Below, piece after piece: positions 58,405 through 64,000 of a stretch of 64,000 bases of DNA (position 1 is the first letter of the stretch; each line of letters opens with the position of its first letter). The stretch comes from Calycina herbarum (lineage: Eukaryota > Ascomycota > Leotiomycetes > Helotiales > Pezizellaceae), in the NCBI GenBank assembly GCA_001414485.1, contig LLEY01000025.1, forward strand, positions 455,394 to 519,393, written 5' to 3'. Made by a program: the position numbers and the translations under genes. The notes beneath the pieces are model-generated. The model ran no database searches, was not told the DNA's origin, and saw nothing but the letters and a program-made list of their open reading frames with translations.

Positions 58405-59921
58405 TACTGACCTCAGGGAAATATATAGAGAAGTCGAGACTTCCTAAGGTCATTGACTAACGTAAGAACAGTCTACTAATCAAGTTAAAGTCGAGTCTAG
58501 CCATGAGACAATGGAATCGAAGTCGAGAGACAAGTTCTTGCGATCGCTCGTTCCCGCCGTCCCAGGGATCGTTGAGTCCTTCCTCCTTCACAAGTCAAGA
58601 GCTCGAGAGCCTGTCGAGCCTGTCGCTCAACACGGGACTGAAGGTCGCTCCTTCCTCAAATTGGGGACTTGCAAAGTGCCTGTGATTTTTACTTGAGTTC
58701 ATCACCAGAAAGCCTCTTTCTGTTTTTCCTCGTCTTCAAGGAAGTCCAGAAACCTTAAAACCCCTATTTCTCACATCTCTTAATCCGTCCCTCTCCTTAA
58801 CTCAAGACCAGAAAGAAGAGAAAGAAAGCTCAAACAATGAAACAGAGAATTCTACCACAGAAATTTTACGAGAGACGTGTGCGATCACTCTGAGGCCAGC
58901 ATAGCAAGATCAGACAAGCTCGTTTCTTCAGTCACGAGTCAAAAGGAACGGCCCAATATCAAGCCCCTAGGCTATATTTCAGAGAACGAGAATGCTTCAA
59001 AACATATAGGAAACCTGGAAACCAAAGGAGAAGGTTGAGATTGATCGCGAGTCGCGCCTTCCTTTCTCAAACCTAAGAAGGACTCTCGTCAAAGTAGCGC
59101 GACGTCTAGACCACATTTGAAGTATGAACAACTCGTTCTTTCCTTCCTCCTTCGGGGAAAAAAAGTCAAGGTAAACTCTAAGCTCTTTCCCTCACGTCAA
59201 CCCCCTCTTGCTAAGTACCTATGACGAGGAGACCGTGATTTGCAATAATTAACCATCAAGGTTAAGATCGTTCCTTCCTCAAAAGATACCAAGGAAGGTT
59301 CTCGCGACGGGCTAGGAAGCGAGCGCCACCGTCCTTCGTCCTTCCTTCCTTCCTTCTTCATAAAGTGGAGGTAGTCGTGTTGACCCATATTCCGATCCGA
59401 ATTTCAATTTGTGCTTTGTGCTTTCATGAAGAGGGGAAAAGAGTTAATTTGGAAAAGAAAATCCAAGACTCTTTCAGAAATGGATCTGGGTGAAGCTCTG
59501 TGAGATTTACAGGCGCGCCTTTCTTGGGAGGGGTAGCAATCGTAAAAGATCCGGAGTCCTTCATGCTGCTCGATGAACTTCTGTTGCTTCCATTCGATCC
59601 GGTATTCTTTATTCACCCATTGCGGAATTGACCATGCATGTCACTACTTTATATCAAGTAGTGAGTTCAGTATGTTAAACCAGAATATCTAGATTAATTA
59701 ATTAAGTTAAACTAAATTAGAAGTATAAAATAGTAGGTGCATATCTAAGTGGCATTTATTTGGGTATGTATAGACAGAAATAGTAAATTTAATTGGTGAA
59801 TAAAGCATACCAGAGCCAAGAAAGAAAGAAATTAGGCAACAGAGGAACAAAAAAAGAGTTTACTACTGTATCGGTAATCGAAATGCGTTTCATACGAGCT
59901 CATTCTATACTACTATGACAA
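58405..59921. other. Intergenic, repeat-derived in part, no gene seen
   Basis: The region is rich in TCGAGAC/TTCCTTCC-type words and contains the second copy (59255-59294) of the repeat seen at 20.3 kb. No supported gene. Confidence 0.4.
59255..59294 (+). repeat. Dispersed repeat copy, permuted relative to 20329-20369
   Basis: A 16-nt block (ATCAAGGTTAAGATCG) is followed by a 24-nt block starting TTCCTTCCTC. The order is the reverse of the inverted copy at 20.3 kb. Confidence 0.6.
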
Positions 59922-61014
59922 TCAATCGTTATTGTTTTCCTCAACCCTCTTCATTGCTTCAACCGCCTCCTTCGCAGATACCTTAGTTCGCTCTTCAAGC
60001 TCCTCAACACCACTTATCCACTCAAATCTCTTTCTCCAATATATAAATCTCTCTCTCGAGTATCCATCGTTTCCTCCCTGCTTATGCCAATCTGTCTTAT
60101 TAAACTCATAACGTTCGTAACCAACGTCACCTTCTAGCTCATAAATTGCTTGAGCATCGGTTATAAACCATACCGCAGCAGCAGGTACATATCCATCTAA
60201 CGTTTTCACGTCATGAACCTCTTTCTGCCACAAAATGTACCTCTCGTCGTCCCATTCTTCTGTGTATTTAGCTCGATCATACTCTTCTTCCCAAGGACTC
60301 TTCTCCAGAATATAAGTTATCCACTGTACACGTTCTCTCTGGTCGAGTCTAGGAAATTTTTGACGGTGGGATGAGATTTCAGCGTTAAAGGTATTGAAGT
60401 TAATCCACCCTTGCCGCTTTGCTTCGCGGTCTGGGTCGGTTGATATTGGATCATCAACTATTTAAAGTTAGCAATTGATACTAAAAGAATTGAAAATGTA
60501 ACTCACATCCGTTGCACATCTCGGCCCACAGTTCTCAGTACCTGTTGAGGAAATTGCCCTCAACCCCATCCCCATATTTCGGAATTTTTGCCAATTCCAC
60601 AAAAAGCTGAACCATCTCATCGGTGTATTGGAGTTCCTCTATAGCATGCACCATTGTCTTGAGAAGCACTGATTAGCAGGTTCTTTCAAAAGACTTTTCC
60701 ATCCTGAAGATAAAGATTTGGATAGATGGATTGGAACAAGAACAAGGAAGGGGGAGAAAATCAAGACTATATTTAACTTACCCCCAAAGCGAGTTAGGGG
60801 TTCCAGAAGTTTGAGTCGCTTCTTCGTACTTAATGATATCATCACCAATAATCTTTGCGGTTTCCGAAGCGCTGACGTTTGGATCTAGAAACAAGTTCTT
60901 GAGAGCTGCGAGTGTAGTTGGCGATACTGGAGGAGTTTCGTTGTCTTCTGGCCACCTTCGTGTAATAAACTCTTCCAATGTTTTAGCCCGGGGGGGTTCA
61001 TTGAAACTGGGCAT
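59922..61014 (-). pseudogene. DUF3632-like fungal protein gene with two in-frame stops
   Basis: Exons 61014-60782, 60703-60507 and 60457-59922 (introns 78 and 49 nt) keep phase and would give about 321 residues. Exon 2 carries TAA at 60675-60673 and TGA at 60537-60535. Family-like segments are spread over all three exons: LEEFITRRWP, VSASETAKIIGDDIIKYEE and TPNSLWG in exon 1, FVELAKIP and ELWAEMCNG in exon 2, and WINFNTFNAEI, YVPAAAVWF and SRERFIYWRKRFEW in exon 3. These match what I recall of the uncharacterised DUF3632-type proteins of filamentous fungi; the family name is from memory. The TGA falls where a Trp (TGG) would fit, so it may be a G-to-A change. The gene is probably inactive unless exon 2 is spliced differently. 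Confidence 0.55.
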
Positions 61015-61346
61015 GGCGAATTTGGTGCAGTGGTCGTGAAGTCAGTTGAGATTTTGGTTGTAAAAAGTCGAAATAATATGGTAAAGAAAAAGAGGTTGAA
61101 GTTAGGTGGCTTAGGGAGGCGTAATAATATCCCCAGCGGGCGCCTTACGAGTTAAGCGAGTCTCTCTCGGCTCAGACCCGGAGGCGTTAGAACGTCATAT
61201 TGTGTTGGGTTTACTTTTTGGATTCACATTATTGGCTCTCTCTGTCGTACGTCGTATTCCGTGTCTGGAGGATTTTGCTAAGCCACCGGAATCTCGACTT
61301 TGTAATTATTTAACCTCTCTTCATTCCTTCGATAAATTGAGATGAT

Positions 61347-61635
61347 ATATGGTGTTTTGAATTAACGTATTTCCTGCCCAATACAGAGTTTTCAACTCCT
61401 TTCATTTCTCCAATGAAATAAAAATTTATAGCCTTGTTGGTGTTTTATGTCAACATGTCCGTCCCCTACCGTCATCTCCATGTATCCACAAACCATAGCG
61501 AACACCGGATTGGTCAATATGATTCAATAACATCGTGGGAAGCACCAATAGTTCCAAGAACAACACCTTCCTTCATTCCTTCGGTTATTTGAAGTGGTCT
61601 ATAACGTCGTTGGTGTTTTATATTAACGTATGTCC
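61347..61635. repeat. Three diverged copies of a 25-28 nt word
   Basis: Copies at 61347-61374, 61436-61460 and 61609-61635 share TGGTGTTTT, then A/T-rich bases, then AAC(G/A)T(A/G)T(T/G)TCC. The spacing is irregular. Confidence 0.4.
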
Positions 61636-62350
61636 AACTCAGTGTTATCGTTACTGCAGACATACATATCCCATAGCCTGCGCCCTAGCATCAATCAATG
61701 AACCAATTATAGCTTACCTTCGGATCGAAAAACAAAAACAAATGCTCGTAAAATCAATATTCTCGTGAAATTCTAATATATCGTCAAACTTGACCTCACG
61801 GAGAATCTTCCTCTCGTCTGAGCTCATTAAACAAATTAGCTGAGTACCTTGGTATGAGAGTCAATTGTGAGGCTCGATAGTGTTAATGACAAGCTTCAAA
61901 GCGACGAACCATAGCATTCACTCGATGAATACAATATTACTTCTCAGTCCCAGCTAGAAGGTTACAGCCCAACTAGTTCCTTTTTCGGCTTGTTTCTTTA
62001 AACAGATGTTCGGCGCATCGATGTACACAGAAGTCGTAGTAACGCTTGGCAATCCTGATCGGTCGAACGCTCAATATTGGTTGTGCAGATCACTTGAAAT
62101 CAAAATTCCCTGTCGATTCGGGACTGTATCCATGTTCTAGTCGTGAATTAGTAATGCGAGACTATCCGCTCCAAGACTCAGAGATAGTTTCCACTTTTCA
62201 CGACGGTTGGTCACGCAAATCTACCGCTTCTCACTTGTCAAACTACTAGCCTCCTAGCTACCTCTACCCCTTAGATAAGGCCACTTTCTTTACGGTTTTG
62301 AATGAAGTTAGCTATTTATAACTGATTCCTTTGGTCAACAAGCGAACGAT

Positions 62351-62475
62351 GTTGATACCTGTTTCTGTGGTTGATAGTATGTAAAGACTTACTGGTTAGT
62401 AGTAGGTAAATAATCCTTTCAGCAGAGACAGCCACCGTGATACCTGTCTCTGTGGTTGGTAGTATGTAAAAGATT
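62351..62475. repeat. Direct repeat, about 39 nt, 86-bp period
   Basis: Copies 62351-62390 and 62437-62475 share GATACCTGT, TCTGTGGTTG and TAGTATGTAAA with few differences. They lie 150-280 bp upstream of the secreted-protein gene and may be promoter elements or a worn insertion. Confidence 0.5.
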
Positions 62476-62627
62476 TCTTGGACAGAAAGACGAAAAATTT
62501 ATAAATCAATCTTTCTTCTCAAATATTTTGTTCTCTCATCATTATATTCCAAACATCAAACCAACATTCCTATTCATCTGACTTCGACAACTTTTTTCAA
62601 GCACAAATAACTTTCAAAGCTACAACA

Positions 62628-63361
62628 ATGTCTCCTCCAAGGACTTTCCTCTCCTTCATCCTTCTTAGGCTCCTTATTGTTTCCAGTGCCTATCCTCACG
62701 GTACTACATCGGTTGAGATTGAAGCGGTTGAACACCCAAGTGAGACTGGAACGACAGCTATTCTCGACCTACTTAAAAGGGCCTCTGTCACGTAAGCCTT
62801 TTTCAAAATCCCCCTTTCCAGTTCGTCGAAACTACCATTGCAAGCATATTCTGGACCCATCGAAGCATAATGTTTCCGTTTTCATGTTACTGACTTTAGC
62901 TTCAGATGTGTCGAAACTGATAATTTACCCTGCACCGCCGAGGACAAGAAAGACTCCGTAAAGCTCAAGGATCTACGCACCAAAAAAGCTGCCAATAAAA
63001 TAGACGCAGGAGCGCGAGATTGGCTAAACAAAAAAGCAACGAAGACTTGATACGCTTGTAAATGATCACAACGCGAGACAATATGCAGCACATACGGTAT
63101 GAGTTTTCCCCAATGCTTATTATGCTTCTTTCAATCAGAGCCGACAAACAAATAGTACACGGATCATCAAATTGGCGCTGCAATGGTGGCTGCTGTTGAT
63201 ATTCTGAAGAAAGGGAAACCCATTGATCCCAAAAGTAAATTCCTTTTATTAGCACTCCATCCTGAATCACCTCGTACTAATACGCTCCTCAAATAGCGGA
63301 ATACCCACACAATTTCAAGAACGGAGAGGGAATCCCCTTTGATGGCGGAGCTAGCAGATAA
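62628..63361 (+). pseudogene. Small secreted protein, T1-ribonuclease-like signature, frame broken
   Basis: Exon 1 (62628-62791) gives a signal peptide (MSPPRTFLSFILLRLLIVSS). A 114-nt intron leads to exon 2 (from 62906), which starts VETDNLPCTAEDK. Within exon 2 the frame ends at TGA 63048-63050, just after an A-run (about 63029-63035). The neighbouring frame stays open to a donor at 63097. Further exons 63156-63234 and 63297-63361 follow and encode YTDHQIGAAMVAAVDIL and EYPHNFKNGEGIPFDGG. The YPH-x-F-x-N-x-EG pattern after an amphipathic helix is typical of fungal N1/T1-type secreted ribonucleases, some of which act as effectors. The C-terminal catalytic part of that fold is not evident. 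The break could be a true pseudogene or a homopolymer sequencing error. Confidence 0.5.
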
Positions 63362-63841
63362 CAAAATCGCTACTCAGCAAGAGAATGTCGGTCTAATTCC
63401 TAACCGCGCCATCTTCGAGTGGAAGCTGACCCCAAGACACCCAACCCAAACCCTTGGGTGTCATCCGTCACGGACCAAAGGATTTCATGCACTGTAAATG
63501 AGAAGTTCGGTGCAGCTGGTTTAGTGTGCTTTTCTGGACATTTCCTAGCATAGATTCAAGTTCAAGATATAGATTGTTATGGCGCTGGGTTCTGGATTTC
63601 ATTAGTCTCCGTTCGATAGTCCGTTAAATACTAGAGGTAAGAGTTGGGGCCATTACTCGTGGGACACCTAAGCGAGATTTCCCGCCCCACCATAATTTCC
63701 GACACTCCGTCTTCAAAAACCTACCATAATTCAACCTTTTAACCAAAACTCATTAAATTGAAAATGGCAGACCGAATCCTCTCCCCCTCTTCTATACACG
63801 AATCTGGCTAGAATTGGTCGACACCGAAGCGCGCTAGAGTA
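63362..63841. other. No gene seen
   Basis: Decayed sequence downstream of the secreted-protein locus. Beyond about 63840 it passes into transposase-like sequence. Confidence 0.4.
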
Positions 63842-64000
63842 CGTCAAGCGCGAGACGATGGAAAATCGTAGAGGAAGATAGAAGCTGAATTAGGTGTACC
63901 AAAATCGACCGCGCAAAGGATATGTAAGAGCAATTCAAGTCGAACTACACGGAAAGGGAAGCAGTTTCGAAAGAGATTACTATCTAAGCGACATATACGC
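63842..64000 (+). mobile_element. Tc1/mariner-type transposase N-terminal remnant, cut by the window edge
   Basis: Read in the frame starting at 63842, the DNA encodes RQARDDGKS, stop (TAG 63869-63871), then RKIEAELGVPKSTAQRI. The second part is the helix-turn-helix start of Tc1/mariner or pogo-like fungal transposases. The stop means this copy is likely inactive. It continues past the right end. Confidence 0.55.

Larger units (their letters stand above)
61015..62627. other. Intergenic with diverged repeats, no gene seen
   Basis: No supported frame. Two small repeat groups are listed separately. Confidence 0.45.

Noticed and set aside
1..64000. tRNA, rRNA, CRISPR arrays and telomeric repeats
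   Set aside because: I looked for tRNA T-loop patterns, regularly spaced repeats and TTAGGG runs and saw none I could support. A covariance-model scan would be needed to exclude tRNAs.

Overview
The window is nuclear DNA of a filamentous ascomycete (Pezizomycotina). The gene content and style point to Leotiomycetes/Helotiales, but the class is an inference. Genes are split by many short GT-AG introns (mostly 45-120 nt). I resolved 21 protein-coding loci by joining exons so that reading phase and family motifs both hold. Three of these loci have broken or doubtful reading frames, and a Tc1/mariner-type transposase remnant runs off the right edge. I saw no tRNA, rRNA or CRISPR array.

Left third (0-24 kb): an AA11-like lytic polysaccharide monooxygenase (-), an alpha/beta hydrolase (+), a 91-aa secreted protein (-), a type II membrane glycosyltransferase (+), a 13-exon GH35 beta-galactosidase (+), a cytochrome P450 (-), a BTB-domain protein (+) and a 9-exon type B carboxylesterase (-). 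A 584-bp TA-flanked MITE with a CT microsatellite inside lies between the P450 and the BTB gene.

Middle (24-43 kb): a large multi-span membrane protein (+), a coiled-coil gene with an in-frame stop (+), a conserved secreted protein (-), a laccase (+) with two homologous introns, an MFS transporter with a 5' frame problem (-), an FAD monooxygenase (-) and a second P450 (+).

Right part (43-58 kb): a C2H2 zinc-finger transcription factor followed by an aromatic-catabolism block. The block holds homogentisate 1,2-dioxygenase (+), a bacterial-type 3-carboxymuconate cycloisomerase-like lyase of the fumarase/adenylosuccinate lyase fold (-), a thiolase (-), a maleylacetate reductase-like iron alcohol dehydrogenase (+) and a 3-oxoacid CoA-transferase (-). 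The last three cover maleylacetate -> 3-oxoadipate -> 3-oxoadipyl-CoA -> acetyl-CoA + succinyl-CoA. The lyase would feed the same 3-oxoadipate from protocatechuate. All four promoter regions of this block carry two or more GTGGGG/CCCCAC hexamers, which match the CreA consensus SYGGRG, so shared carbon catabolite control is likely.

Right edge (58-64 kb): a 226-bp MITE, a broken gene resembling the fungal DUF3632-type family, a frameshifted small secreted protein with a T1-ribonuclease-like signature, diverged repeats and the transposase remnant.

Unusual features are three very short coding exons (6, 9 and 14 nt) in three unrelated genes, two of which encode essential active-site or cofactor-site neighbourhoods, and a pair of introner-like introns in the laccase.
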